Below, piece after piece: positions 16,623 to 24,514 of a stretch of DNA of 64,000 nucleotides (its first letter is position 1; every line of letters begins with the position of its first letter). The translations under genes and the position numbers were made by a program. Source of the DNA: JAJTHB01 sp033763775 (GTDB taxonomy: Bacteria; Pseudomonadota; Alphaproteobacteria; Rickettsiales; SXRF01); contig JANRJW010000013.1 of NCBI GenBank assembly GCA_033763775.1, forward strand, positions 231,252 through 295,251. Reading direction: 5' to 3'. A model generated the notes under the pieces. That model searched no databases, was not told the origin of the DNA, and saw only the letters and a list, made by a program, of their open reading frames with translations.

Positions 16623-17132
16623 ATGGAAACCACGCCCACCCACACCACCCCGCCCCTCACCCACACACAACCAGCAATTTCAAATCAGCAGCAAACACCA
16701 TCAACTCGCACTTCAAAACGCCGCCGCGACACCGGCCTGCCTTGGTTTGATGATGCTTATAATGCCACGCAAGGCGAGGCATCGCTCTGGATTGCGGTGA
16801 TTACCCAGGCGATGATGGACGCGCTGAGCCAATCACGCAATGCTGAGGCGGACTATCACAAAACCCAGGCCATACGCTGGCTCACAGAACATAACAAAGA
16901 CTTTATCGAAGTTTGCCTGCTCGCCAATCTCTGCCCGGATCATATTCGCAGAAAGGCAAAAAAAGCTATCGCCAGCCCCAGCGCATGGCGCGCCGCCCCC
17001 GGCACAGGGAAACGCTATCAGGAACGACACCGGCGCAAGCAGAAAAAAAGCAAGCTGAGCCACAGCACGGAGGCGCATCACAAGCCGGAGCCAGAGAACA
17101 CCAGCACGGTGATTATCGGGCCATGGCGATAG
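16623..17132 (+). CDS. Unknown protein with disordered ends
   Basis: Unrecognised 169-residue protein. The first 35 residues are Thr/Pro/Gln-rich and probably disordered. The centre (LPWFDDAYNATQGEASLWIA to NLCPDHIRRKAKKAI) looks like a compact helical domain, and the basic tail (RHRRKQKKSK) may bind nucleic acid. The ATG at 16623 follows GGGAG by eight bases. Its stop overlaps the start of the next gene. Position beside the terminase genes suggests a phage-related accessory role, unproven. Confidence 0.55.
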   Translation: METTPTHTTPPLTHTQPAISNQQQTPSTRTSKRRRDTGLPWFDDAYNATQGEASLWIAVITQAMMDALSQSRNAEADYHKTQAIRWLTEHNKDFIEVCLLANLCPDHIRRKAKKAIASPSAWRAAPGTGKRYQERHRRKQKKSKLSHSTEAHHKPEPENTSTVIIGPWR

Positions 17133-17623
17133 CCATGCCGTCTTTCTCCACACGGCGCGGCCGGCCACCCAGCCATAAACCGGCAACCGATTATGGCACA
17201 CCGGAACTCATCGCCCGCCGCGCGCGCGGCGAGACCAGTGAAGCCATTGATCTATGCCTTGAGCGGCGCTTGATTACGCCTGCTGAGCATTGGTGCGGAC
17301 TTCATCTACGCTGGCTACACACATTGCGCCATGGCGCGCCTGGCGTCAGCGCGCTGGCATTGACCGATGGAAGCAAAACACTTCCGCGTGAATCTGATGA
17401 AGCATGGCAGCGTGATCGCGAAAAAGAATATCGCGAAGCAATTGCTGTATTGCAAAGTCGACATTTAATTCATCCAATCGTCGATATCTGCATTTACGAT
17501 CGCATGCCAAAAAATCTTCGCTCATTTGGCAAAGTCAGCACCTCAAATCATAAATATGATTTTGTACAGAAACTTAAAATGGGTCTTGGGGCGCTCGATT
17601 CACTGTGGAACGGCAATATTTGA
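17123..17623 (+). CDS. Unknown phage-region protein
   Basis: Unrecognised 166-residue basic protein. The N-terminus (STRRGRPPSHKP) resembles an AT-hook-like GRP motif, and a Cys/His/Trp stretch (EHWCGLHLRWLHTLRHG) follows near residue 55. The rest is helical and charged. The ATG at 17123 overlaps the preceding stop by 10 bases; a second ATG at 17135 lies just after that stop. Probably co-transcribed with the preceding gene; DNA binding is a guess from the basic composition. Confidence 0.55.
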   Translation: MAIAMPSFSTRRGRPPSHKPATDYGTPELIARRARGETSEAIDLCLERRLITPAEHWCGLHLRWLHTLRHGAPGVSALALTDGSKTLPRESDEAWQRDREKEYREAIAVLQSRHLIHPIVDICIYDRMPKNLRSFGKVSTSNHKYDFVQKLKMGLGALDSLWNGNI

Positions 17624-17694
17624 CACATAATAGAGGCAAAAGATGTTTTAACTTATTAATATATTTTTTGCCTGTACTATGATATATATTTACC

Positions 17695-17907
17695 ATGCGT
17701 GATCATCAGCCTGTCACCACCAGCCCAAATCTAAGCGCGCCGAACGATGCGCAGCCCGCTTCACTTTTGAACAACAAGGAAGGCACCGCTGCAATCGAAT
17801 ATAGCCTCATCGCAGGGATTATATCAATTATCGCCATTGCCAGCATGCAACAGGTCGGCCTATTTGCAGCGGACTCACTCAACAATGTAAGCTCGCTACT
17901 ACGCTGA
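17695..17907 (+). CDS. Flp/Fap-type pilin component
   Basis: 70-residue protein with the class IVb pilin signature: a 30-residue leader, then G followed by TAAIEYSLIAGIIS, with the Glu-Tyr pair at positions 5-6 after the predicted prepilin peptidase cut, and a hydrophobic helix. The leader is longer than usual for Flp pilins. Such pilins build Tad pili, but no tad or rcp genes are in the window. It lies just upstream of a second, more typical Flp pilin. Confidence 0.75.
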   Translation: MRDHQPVTTSPNLSAPNDAQPASLLNNKEGTAAIEYSLIAGIISIIAIASMQQVGLFAADSLNNVSSLLR

Positions 17908-18000
17908 AGTTTAAGCATATCAATCATAACTTCACTAAAATTTTACCTAATTTATAGAAAAAACCAATTGTATTTTAACGATAAATAAGTAATTTTTTTG

Positions 18001-18029
18001 TTGTCAAGCCCTGATTCGTTTGCTAATAT
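18001..18029 (+). promoter_or_regulatory. Promoter of the Flp pilin gene
   Basis: TTGTCA (18001) and TAATAT (18024) are separated by exactly 17 bases and lie 55 bases before the pilin ATG at 18084. Confidence 0.6.
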
Positions 18030-18083
18030 TCATACCAGCTGATGTTATCAGCGAATCGTAAAAACGTTAACTGGAGTTTGATC

Positions 18084-18248
18084 ATGAAAACCATTATTCG
18101 TCTCTTCAAAGAAGAAGAAGGTGCAACCGCTATTGAATACGGCCTGATTGCCGCGCTGATTTCCGTCGCTGCGATTGGCGCGATGACTGCGCTTGGCGAT
18201 GGCCTGAACACGACTTTTACGTCGGTTAGCTCGGAGCTTGGCCGCTAG
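18084..18248 (+). CDS. Flp family type IVb pilin
   Basis: 54-residue major-pilin-like protein, a typical Flp size. Basic leader MKTIIRLFKEEEG, then the cut site before ATAIEYGLIAALIS and a single hydrophobic helix; the C-terminus is polar. Start supported by CTGGAG seven bases upstream. It has its own promoter at 18001 and terminator at 18264, so it is a single-gene, probably highly expressed unit. The secretion and assembly machinery (TadA, RcpA, CpaA) must lie elsewhere. Confidence 0.88.
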   Translation: MKTIIRLFKEEEGATAIEYGLIAALISVAAIGAMTALGDGLNTTFTSVSSELGR

Positions 18249-18263
18249 TCATCTGGCTGAGTC

Positions 18264-18298
18264 AAAAAAAACCCACCTGGTTTCAGGTGGGTTTTTTT
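18264..18298. terminator. Bidirectional rho-independent terminator
   Basis: AAAAAAAACCCACCTG and CAGGTGGGTTTTTTT pair almost perfectly around a GTTT loop, with A and T tracts on both sides. It lies directly after the Flp pilin stop. Confidence 0.9.
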
Positions 18299-18350
18299 GT
18301 GACCTCAAATCATGATTGATTCAATTGATTGCGTGTGCTAACATCTGAAC

Positions 18351-18665
18351 ATGCTAGATGTTGAATTAATCATTCGTCATAGCTTTCTTCCCGTTGCCTC
18401 AAACGACAACGACGATCTTCTCGCCCCCGCCTCTCCTGCTGATGAGCTTCACACCATTCGCATGGTCAAGCAGCTGGTCTATGAAGAAAACCGTAAAACC
18501 GGCTATCTGCTGAGCAAGCCCAGTGAGCGCCGCTTTCTTGATGAGATATTATACGCCGAGCGCTATCTGGTCTTGCGTTTTTTTACTGCCAACGCGTCAA
18601 AAACCGCACTCAGCAAGCTCAGGCGCCATATTCTCGATCACTACCTCAGCCCACAGCTCACCTGA
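18351..18665 (+). CDS. Unknown small protein
   Basis: Unrecognised 104-residue protein. After an acidic N-terminus the segment from residue 30 is predicted helical (LHTIRMVKQLVYEENRKTG, FLDEILYAERYLVLRFF). No motif identified. It overlaps the convergent pstS gene by 8 bases at its 3' end. Confidence 0.55.
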   Translation: MLDVELIIRHSFLPVASNDNDDLLAPASPADELHTIRMVKQLVYEENRKTGYLLSKPSERRFLDEILYAERYLVLRFFTANASKTALSKLRRHILDHYLSPQLT

Positions 18666-19695
18666 CTTTTTTCAGCGAATCAACGGCTGCGCGCGCCACG
18701 CTGCGCTGCTCTGTGGAAAGCGGCAAAAGCCCAATTGCGGTCATGTAGCCATCAGCGCCGCTGGCATGTTCGCTGATCATCTCGCGCGCAAACTCTGCAA
18801 TCCCCGGAACCACCCCCACATGTTGGCTCTTAATATACACATACAGGCTGCGCGACACCTGATAGCTGCCATCTTCGATGCTATCAAAGTTCGGCAGCAC
18901 GCCATTAATACGCGCCGCCTGCACCTTGCTGGTATTTTCTTCATAATAGCCATAGCCGAGAATACCCAGCGCGCCGCTGTTAGAGGTAAGTTTCTGAACG
19001 ATGATATTGTCATCCTCGCCGGATTCAATGTAGCGGCCATCTTCACGAATTAAATGGCAGGTTTTCTTGCGGGTTTTTTCATCAGGAAACAGCTTCGCAA
19101 AGACGGGCAGCGCAGCGCAGCCTTTTTCCATCACCAGCTCCACAAACGCATCCCTCGTGCCGGAAGTTGGCGGCGGGCCATACACCTCAATCGGCACATC
19201 CGGCAGCGTCTTATCAATCTCGCTCCAGCGCTGATAATGGTTAGGTTTCAGCACGCCCTGCGCGTCGGGTAGCTCTCTTGCCAGAGCGCGAAAAATCTGC
19301 TCCTTGCTCAAATCCAGCAGGCGTGCGCCTTTCTGGTTCACCAGAATAATACCATCATAGCCAATCGGCAGCTCGACAATGTCTGTCACACCATTTTTCT
19401 GGCATTGCTGGCGCTCAGAATCAGTCATTTTGCGTGAGGCATTGGCCATATCCACCTTATCGGTGCCTATCCCTTCGCAAAAAAGCTTAATACCGCCGCC
19501 GGTACCCATCGCCTCCACAATCGGCGTGCGAAACTCACCAGCCTGTCCAAACTGCTCGGCGGCGCTGGTCACAAAAGGATAAACGGTGGATGATCCCACC
19601 ACGCGAATCTGCTGGCGACTAGACGCATCTGCAGATGATGCCCCCACAATCATCAGCACCACTACCATCGCTGCGGCATAAAAGCACTTAGACAT
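18658..19695 (-). CDS. pstS: Phosphate-binding periplasmic protein, PstS family
   Basis: 345-residue substrate-binding protein of the PstS type, exported to the periplasm (signal peptide through about residue 24, ending ASSADA). Family features: IRVVGSSTVYPFV at the mature N-terminus, EAMGTGGGIKLFCEG, SRKMTDSE and GPPPTSGTRDAFVEL, which contribute phosphate ligands. It resembles the SphX/PstS-like subgroup. The ATG at 19695 has AGGAG six bases before it; an ATG two codons upstream is less well placed. No pstCAB or phoU genes are adjacent, so the transporter must be encoded elsewhere or this serves as an extra binding protein. No clear Pho box precedes it. Confidence 0.85.
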   Translation of the reverse strand: MSKCFYAAAMVVVLMIVGASSADASSRQQIRVVGSSTVYPFVTSAAEQFGQAGEFRTPIVEAMGTGGGIKLFCEGIGTDKVDMANASRKMTDSERQQCQKNGVTDIVELPIGYDGIILVNQKGARLLDLSKEQIFRALARELPDAQGVLKPNHYQRWSEIDKTLPDVPIEVYGPPPTSGTRDAFVELVMEKGCAALPVFAKLFPDEKTRKKTCHLIREDGRYIESGEDDNIIVQKLTSNSGALGILGYGYYEENTSKVQAARINGVLPNFDSIEDGSYQVSRSLYVYIKSQHVGVVPGIAEFAREMISEHASGADGYMTAIGLLPLSTEQRSVARAAVDSLKKVR

Positions 19696-19777
19696 GAGCA
19701 ACTCCTAACAAAACAACTGGCTGTCAGCTATAGCACAAATTAAGCGGATGTTAGCCATTTTATTGTAAAGATACAGC

Positions 19778-20605
19778 ATGGAACTCATGCTGCAAACCAT
19801 CCTCGCATCATGGCACAATCTGGCGGTCTGGCTAGTAGCTCTCGGCCTGGCCTTTTCTGTGCTGGCGAAGGTTTCGCCATGCAATCCCGAACAGAAAATT
19901 CTGCGCTCGGGTCTGCTCACTGATCTGTGCTACAGTCTATTTGTGCCGATATTCAATCGTCTGGCGAGGGTTGCTTTTATTGCCGTTGGCGCCTCGCTGC
20001 TTTTTTTTGGCGAATCGCAGGAGCAGATGCAGCGCTACCTTCAGTCTGGTTTCGGGGTGCTGGGCACTTTGCCTATCTGGCTGCAGGCGGCGATTATTTT
20101 TCTGCTGTCGGATATCCTGCTTTATTGGGGACACAGGTTGTTTCACCGCCAATCATTGTGGCGTTTTCATGCGATTCACCACTGTTCAGAAGATCTGGAC
20201 TGGTTTTCGGCTGTTCGCTTTCATCCGGTGAATAGCATTTTCACTTTCGCGCTGGTTGATGCGCTCATGCTGCTGGCGGGATTCTCCCCCATGGCCGTTG
20301 GGCTGTTTGTCGGTCTGAACACCATCTATTCGGCCATGGTGCACGCCAACCTGAACTGGACATTCGGCCCACTGCGCTATGTATTTGCCAGCCCGGTCTT
20401 TCATCGCTGGCACCACACCTCGCAGCAGGAAGGCATGGACAAAAACTTTGCGCCCACTTTTCCACTGCTCGATGTAATATTCGGAACATTCTATATGCCG
20501 GAAAACCGCCTGCCGCAGGCTTATGGTGTGCCGGGCAGCAACATTCCGAAAGATTTTATTGGTCAGATGATCTGGCCGCTGCGCCGCGACCGCAAAGAAG
20601 GCTAA
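19778..20605 (+). CDS. Sterol desaturase / fatty acid hydroxylase family protein
   Basis: 275-residue integral membrane protein of the fatty acid hydroxylase superfamily. Several transmembrane helices precede and flank the conserved His clusters that bind a di-iron centre: HRLFH (about 128), HAIHH (about 141), and FHRWHHT (about 213) near the end. Members oxidise or desaturate lipid substrates; the substrate here is unknown. It is transcribed divergently from pstS with about 80 bases between them. Given the nearby ornithine-lipid genes a membrane-lipid modification role is plausible. Confidence 0.82.
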   Translation: MELMLQTILASWHNLAVWLVALGLAFSVLAKVSPCNPEQKILRSGLLTDLCYSLFVPIFNRLARVAFIAVGASLLFFGESQEQMQRYLQSGFGVLGTLPIWLQAAIIFLLSDILLYWGHRLFHRQSLWRFHAIHHCSEDLDWFSAVRFHPVNSIFTFALVDALMLLAGFSPMAVGLFVGLNTIYSAMVHANLNWTFGPLRYVFASPVFHRWHHTSQQEGMDKNFAPTFPLLDVIFGTFYMPENRLPQAYGVPGSNIPKDFIGQMIWPLRRDRKEG

Positions 20606-20732
20606 GTGCTCCTGAGCCATATGGACATTCACGTCAGGCCACAGGCGAACATGTGGATTTTTGATTACATGAGCAGCGGAAGTGCAAAAAAACTCATTTG
20701 CAGCAAGGCATCGCGGCGAGTGTCCACATGGC

Positions 20733-21137
20733 CTAATTTTTCAGTAGCTTTTCCACATCATCATTAGAAAGCGGCTGATCCGCCGCGGGCGCCGTCTGCG
20801 GCACATCCAGAAGAATCGTATCTTTAGCTTCCTGCGCGCTCGCAGCGGCGGGCGCTGCATCTGTGGGTGCGGGGGTCTGCGCTGGTGGTGCGCTGAACAC
20901 GCCGGTGCGCCATGCTGCAGCGGATAGTACGCTGATATTATCCATCGATTCACGCTCGATTTTAACCGCGCTGTGAAGACCGCTGCGCTCGAGTGCTTCA
21001 AGAGCGCTATCCGCCTCCACCACCACGAAATCGCGGCTGGAGCGATACACACGATAACTACCACCAAAAAGCTGCGGCACGTTTTTTCTCGGCATAGGCA
21101 GAGCCTCAAAGGCGCTCTGCATCGGCTCAGTTGTCAT
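20733..21137 (-). CDS. Unknown protein with Ala/Pro-rich linker
   Basis: Unrecognised 134-residue protein. Residues 18-65 look like a small alpha/beta domain (GSYRVYRSSRDFVVVEADSA), then a Pro/Ala-rich linker, then a conserved-looking C-terminal peptide LSNDDVEKLLKN. That peptide resembles the LSQDEIDALL docking peptide at the N-terminus of FliM, but the position differs and the likeness may be chance. It ends a minus-strand series with the PAS protein and the rod-like protein upstream. Confidence 0.55.
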   Translation of the reverse strand: MTTEPMQSAFEALPMPRKNVPQLFGGSYRVYRSSRDFVVVEADSALEALERSGLHSAVKIERESMDNISVLSAAAWRTGVFSAPPAQTPAPTDAAPAAASAQEAKDTILLDVPQTAPAADQPLSNDDVEKLLKN

Positions 21138-21146
21138 TGTTTCCCC

Positions 21147-21590
21147 CTAGTAGAGTTTCCAGCGCATGCACCCAACAATATGGGTCACATGGCCGGACTG
21201 TCCCAGAGGCAACATGCAAGTCCTGTACCGAATTTTTAACCCTTTGAGATTGATAAATTCTGATTCATCAACCACCGGTTTCTGTGAGGCAACCACCTCA
21301 TCAAATTTTTTTACAATCGGCAAGCTGGCCGTCGAAATCAGACGCAGCGCCACATCAGGGTTTTTTACGTCATCGCCGTAGGCTTCCACCAGGTCATCAC
21401 CGAGATAGCTGTAGCGATAGCCCAGTCTGCGCGTCACGTCGTCGATACTAATCAAAAAGCACGATGGCCATATCTCAGCAAGTGCCTCAGGATCGATCTC
21501 CGACTCAGCGGGATAGGCTTTGCCGGCGGCAATTTGCTCCCAGTAAGCGATCAGTTTTTCATGAAAACGATGGTGCAGTTCACTCTGCAT
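21147..21590 (-). CDS. PAS_5-type PAS domain protein
   Basis: 147-residue single-domain protein resembling the alphaproteobacterial PAS_5 family: an N-terminal helix with YWEQIAAGKAYPAESEIDPE, then the IWPSCFLISIDD strand and RLGYRYSYLGDDLVEAYGDD, typical of this group. These stand-alone PAS proteins are thought to be small sensors, ligand unknown. The ATG at 21590 follows AAGGGAG by five bases and is preferred to the ATG 10 codons upstream. It is adjacent to the unknown gene ending at 20733, nine bases apart, probably one transcript. Confidence 0.75.
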   Translation of the reverse strand: MQSELHHRFHEKLIAYWEQIAAGKAYPAESEIDPEALAEIWPSCFLISIDDVTRRLGYRYSYLGDDLVEAYGDDVKNPDVALRLISTASLPIVKKFDEVVASQKPVVDESEFINLKGLKIRYRTCMLPLGQSGHVTHIVGCMRWKLY

Positions 21591-21627
21591 GGCAACTCCC
21601 TTAGCTTTGCGAAGCATCATACTGCGC

Positions 21628-21942
21628 TTAGCTCAGAATATCCAGCAGTGACTTCTGCATGTCATCCGAAACCTTGATCGTTTTCAAATTGGCTTTCGCG
21701 TCATACGAGGCGGTCATCAGCCCCACCAGCTCATTTGCTACATCCACGGATGGCTCGGTTGTCAGCTCGCGGGGTGCCTCGCGCAGCGTGGCGACCACAC
21801 CGCCGCCTGCCTGCGATGTCTGCTGGATACGCTTGGCGCTGTAGCCCTCCGTCGAGCTGTTGGCGATATTATCTGCCGCCACTGCCACACGCTTGCTTGC
21901 CACCTGAAATCCAGACAGCGCCGTGCCAACTGCACCAATCAT
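21628..21942 (-). CDS. Minimal flagellar basal-body rod-like protein
   Basis: 104-residue protein formed almost only of the two conserved ends of flagellar axial proteins. The N-terminus LSGFQVASKRVAVAADNIAN with STEGY matches the flagellar rod N-terminal domain, and the C-terminus VDVANELVGLMTASYDAKAN followed by LKTIKVSDDMQKSLLDIL matches the rod/hook C-terminal domain. It is shorter than FlgB or FlgC (about 130). No other flagellar gene is in the window. It could be a rod component encoded apart from its operon or a reduced paralogue. GAGG lies five bases before the ATG. Confidence 0.75.
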   Translation of the reverse strand: MIGAVGTALSGFQVASKRVAVAADNIANSSTEGYSAKRIQQTSQAGGGVVATLREAPRELTTEPSVDVANELVGLMTASYDAKANLKTIKVSDDMQKSLLDILS

Positions 21943-22024
21943 AACCACCTCATTTTTATTAGTTTATCTACAATACCACAGATTCATTAATTGGCTGTTA
22001 ATAATAGATGGCATACGATGTATC

Positions 22025-22318
22025 ATGCACAGAAAACACCTTCTCATCCTTCGCTATGTCCGCATTGGCCAGATGCCGCTTTACTGGCTGAAGCTCAGAG
22101 GCGATCGGGGTGTGCGCTACTACCTGATGCTTCTTAAGCCGCGCCAGCTGCGGCAGTTGCTGCGAACAGCAACCAGCGAAGCGGAGCTGAAAAATTTCGG
22201 CAGGGTGATTTTCTATGGCAGCGGCAGCACCGCGAGCGATGCGGCGCGCGAGTTGCTGAAGCAGCGTTTTGCCACCGATATCAAGGACGAAGCGGCAGCG
22301 AGTTCATCGCTGCGGTAA
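22025..22318 (+). CDS. Unknown small basic protein
   Basis: Unrecognised 97-residue protein, rich in Arg/Leu in the first 60 residues (ILRYVRIGQMPLYWLKLRG), then an acidic-helical end. The start at 22025 is the only internal ATG that avoids a non-coding-like upstream stretch; there is no strong ribosome binding site. It overlaps the convergent acyltransferase gene by 15 bases. Confidence 0.45.
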   Translation: MHRKHLLILRYVRIGQMPLYWLKLRGDRGVRYYLMLLKPRQLRQLLRTATSEAELKNFGRVIFYGSGSTASDAARELLKQRFATDIKDEAAASSSLR

Positions 22319-23083
22319 GCAGCTATCCGGGCTGTGCAGCGCGCTGACGATCACGCTGCGACAATGTTCTGCCATCGCTTTTCGATCCGAAAACTGCGTC
22401 ATCGTCACCGGTTCAAGAAACACCAGATCCACATGCATATGCCCGAGCTTCAGCAGGTTCCATAAATGCGGCAGCAGTTCCATATCGCCATACCACGCAA
22501 TCTCCGGCCACTGAGTGCGATCAATCGGCAGGCCGCGCAGCGTGCGATAACAGATGGCCACCGGCTGCACCATCAGCGCCGCGCTTCCCAGCGGCTTTTC
22601 AGCCATCGCAAAAAAACTGGAGCGGAACGGCAACGTTTCCATGCCATTACCGGTTGTCGCTTCGGGATAAAGGCAAACCACGCGCCCCCCCGCGAGCGCG
22701 TCGCTCATCGCCTGCGATGCATCGGCCAGCGCAGTGCTGCTGCGCGTAATAAAAATACAGCCAGTCATGCGGCATATCTCGCCAATCACTGGCCAGCGGC
22801 CAATCTCCGCTTTGGGCGTGAAGCACACGGGCATATGCGCGGCCAGCACCGGCACATCGAGATAGGAAAGATGATTGCTGACCAGCAGCAGCGGACGCTG
22901 CGGCGAGATGCCTCCAACCACGCGCACACGCAGCCCGACAATCGCCAATATGCCGCCATGGCAAAGGCGCACCAGCCGATCGCGAAAATCAATGCGCCGC
23001 AAGCGATGCAGCGCCAGAACAGGTAGAAAAAAGACGGCGATCCACAGCACCAGCAGCATCGCCTTCAGCGCGGGTTTAATCAT
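22304..23083 (-). CDS. olsA: 1-acyl-sn-glycerol-3-phosphate / lyso-ornithine lipid acyltransferase
   Basis: 259-residue PlsC-family acyltransferase with an N-terminal membrane helix (residues about 8-26). The catalytic NHxxxxD motif appears as SNHLSYLD near residue 70, and the glycerophosphate-binding motif as YPEATTG near residue 140. Because the start overlaps the stop of an olsB-type gene by 8 bases, the product is best read as OlsA, the O-acyltransferase converting lyso-ornithine lipid to ornithine lipid at the inner membrane; such enzymes can also act on lysophosphatidic acid. The ATG at 23083 is chosen from the overlap. Confidence 0.8.
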   Translation of the reverse strand: MIKPALKAMLLVLWIAVFFLPVLALHRLRRIDFRDRLVRLCHGGILAIVGLRVRVVGGISPQRPLLLVSNHLSYLDVPVLAAHMPVCFTPKAEIGRWPVIGEICRMTGCIFITRSSTALADASQAMSDALAGGRVVCLYPEATTGNGMETLPFRSSFFAMAEKPLGSAALMVQPVAICYRTLRGLPIDRTQWPEIAWYGDMELLPHLWNLLKLGHMHVDLVFLEPVTMTQFSDRKAMAEHCRSVIVSALHSPDSCLPQR

Positions 23084-23939
23084 TGCTGGCAGGCTGGTTG
23101 CTGCTGCGCTCCGCACCATAGCGATGGGCGTATTTTTTATTGATCAGATCCGTTTTCACAATAATACTGACGTCAGTGGTGTTATATTCCTGATCCACCA
23201 CAGCGCCAGCACCGATAAAGCCATTGAGGCGCAGATATCCCTTAATCAGCGCCGGTAGCGATACAAACGCCGCCTTCACATCCACCGCCTCTTTAGGCAT
23301 CACGTTCATCTCAACATAGCGGTGAGGCAGCGCGCGCGTGCAGAGCTCTGTGGGCGCCAGATGGTAATGGTAGAGGTACGACAGCGCCATGGCGTGTTCT
23401 TTCGGGTCGGTGCCATGAAAGCTGGCGCAGCCAAAAAGAATATCGATATTAAACCGGGTGACATACGCACCGATTCCGCGCCATAGCATCTGCATCACCG
23501 AGCGACTCCGATAATCAGCATCCACACACGAACGCCCCACTTCCAGAATCTCGCCCTGATGCGCTTTAATCAGGCTGATATCATATTCGCCATCGCTGTA
23601 GAAACGGCCGATTTTCTTCATTGCATCACGGCGGATCAGGCGATACGTACCCACCACCTTATAGCCTCCCTGCGGCAGGTGATCGACCACCAGCAAATGG
23701 TCGCACACATCATCAAACTCGTCTTTGTCTCGGTGGGTGGCAGCCACCTGCGGCGTCAGCGGCGCGCCCATCTCTTCAAAAAACACGCGGTAGCGCAGTT
23801 CTTCAGCGGCAAGAATATCCTCGCTGCGGCTGGCAATGCCCACTTCCAGCGTGCCGGATTTCAAGTCGCCAAGGTCGTAAAGCGAAACAAAGCGGTCTTG
23901 GGTGTGTGAAGATGCAGTCATAAGGGGGGCGGCTTTCAT
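23076..23939 (-). CDS. olsB: L-ornithine N-alpha-acyltransferase
   Basis: 287-residue GNAT-fold protein of the OlsB family, which transfers a 3-hydroxyacyl group from acyl carrier protein to ornithine, the first step in ornithine lipid synthesis. Family features: AAEELRYRVFFEEMGAP near the start, DEFDDVCDHLLVVD, VVGTYRLIRRDAM, EVGRSCVDADYRSRSVMQ and IDILFGCASFHGTDP. The ATG at 23939 lies one base after the fur stop codon; a second ATG at 23921 is possible. Together with fur upstream and olsA downstream it forms a compact three-gene operon. Confidence 0.88.
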   Translation of the reverse strand: MKAAPLMTASSHTQDRFVSLYDLGDLKSGTLEVGIASRSEDILAAEELRYRVFFEEMGAPLTPQVAATHRDKDEFDDVCDHLLVVDHLPQGGYKVVGTYRLIRRDAMKKIGRFYSDGEYDISLIKAHQGEILEVGRSCVDADYRSRSVMQMLWRGIGAYVTRFNIDILFGCASFHGTDPKEHAMALSYLYHYHLAPTELCTRALPHRYVEMNVMPKEAVDVKAAFVSLPALIKGYLRLNGFIGAGAVVDQEYNTTDVSIIVKTDLINKKYAHRYGAERSSNQPASND

Positions 23940-23940
23940 C

Positions 23941-24408
23941 TCATGCCTTGTGCCGTTTGCCCGAGGCATCCAGCGGCACCGCATAAAGTTCTAGCCGGTG
24001 GTCGACCAGCTTGTAGCCCAGCTTTCTGGCAATTTCTTCCTGAAGCACCTCGATTTCGTGATTGGTAAACTCAATCACTTTGCCGGACTTAAGGTCGATC
24101 AGATGATCGTGATGTTCATCGGTGGCTTCTTCATAGCGCGCGCGGCCATCACCAAAATCATGACGCTGGGTCACACCTGCTTCTTCGAAAAGTTTAACCG
24201 TGCGGTAAACGGTGGCAATGCTGATATTCGGGTCGATGATCACCGCGCGCTGATACAGCATCTCAACGTCCGGATGATCGCTGGATTCAGATATAACGCG
24301 TGCGATCACGCGCCGCTGACCGGTCATTTTCAGGCCTTTTTCAAGGCATTGCTGCTCTATACGCGATTTTTGTGGCAAGCAGGTTCCATGGGCTTGGTGT
24401 CTCTGCAT
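23941..24408 (-). CDS. fur: Fur family transcriptional regulator
   Basis: 155-residue metal-responsive repressor. The winged-helix domain includes LKMTGQRRVIARVI and the recognition segment NISIATVYRTVKLFEEAGV. The dimerisation domain has DEHHDHLIDLKSGKVIEF. The usual CxxC zinc-site cysteines are replaced by Asp and Ser in that segment, as in alphaproteobacterial Fur/Mur proteins. It probably senses iron or manganese. The start at 24408 (MQRHQ) is one of two candidates; an ATG ten codons upstream exists. It heads an operon with olsB and olsA. Confidence 0.9.
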   Translation of the reverse strand: MQRHQAHGTCLPQKSRIEQQCLEKGLKMTGQRRVIARVISESSDHPDVEMLYQRAVIIDPNISIATVYRTVKLFEEAGVTQRHDFGDGRARYEEATDEHHDHLIDLKSGKVIEFTNHEIEVLQEEIARKLGYKLVDHRLELYAVPLDASGKRHKA

Positions 24409-24514
24409 GCAATCTACACAGAAAATACATTCATGCAAGCGCGCTATTTACCTATATTTAACACAGATTTGCTATTATTTCATATCTAAACGCGTAAACC
24501 ATAGCAAGCACCCC

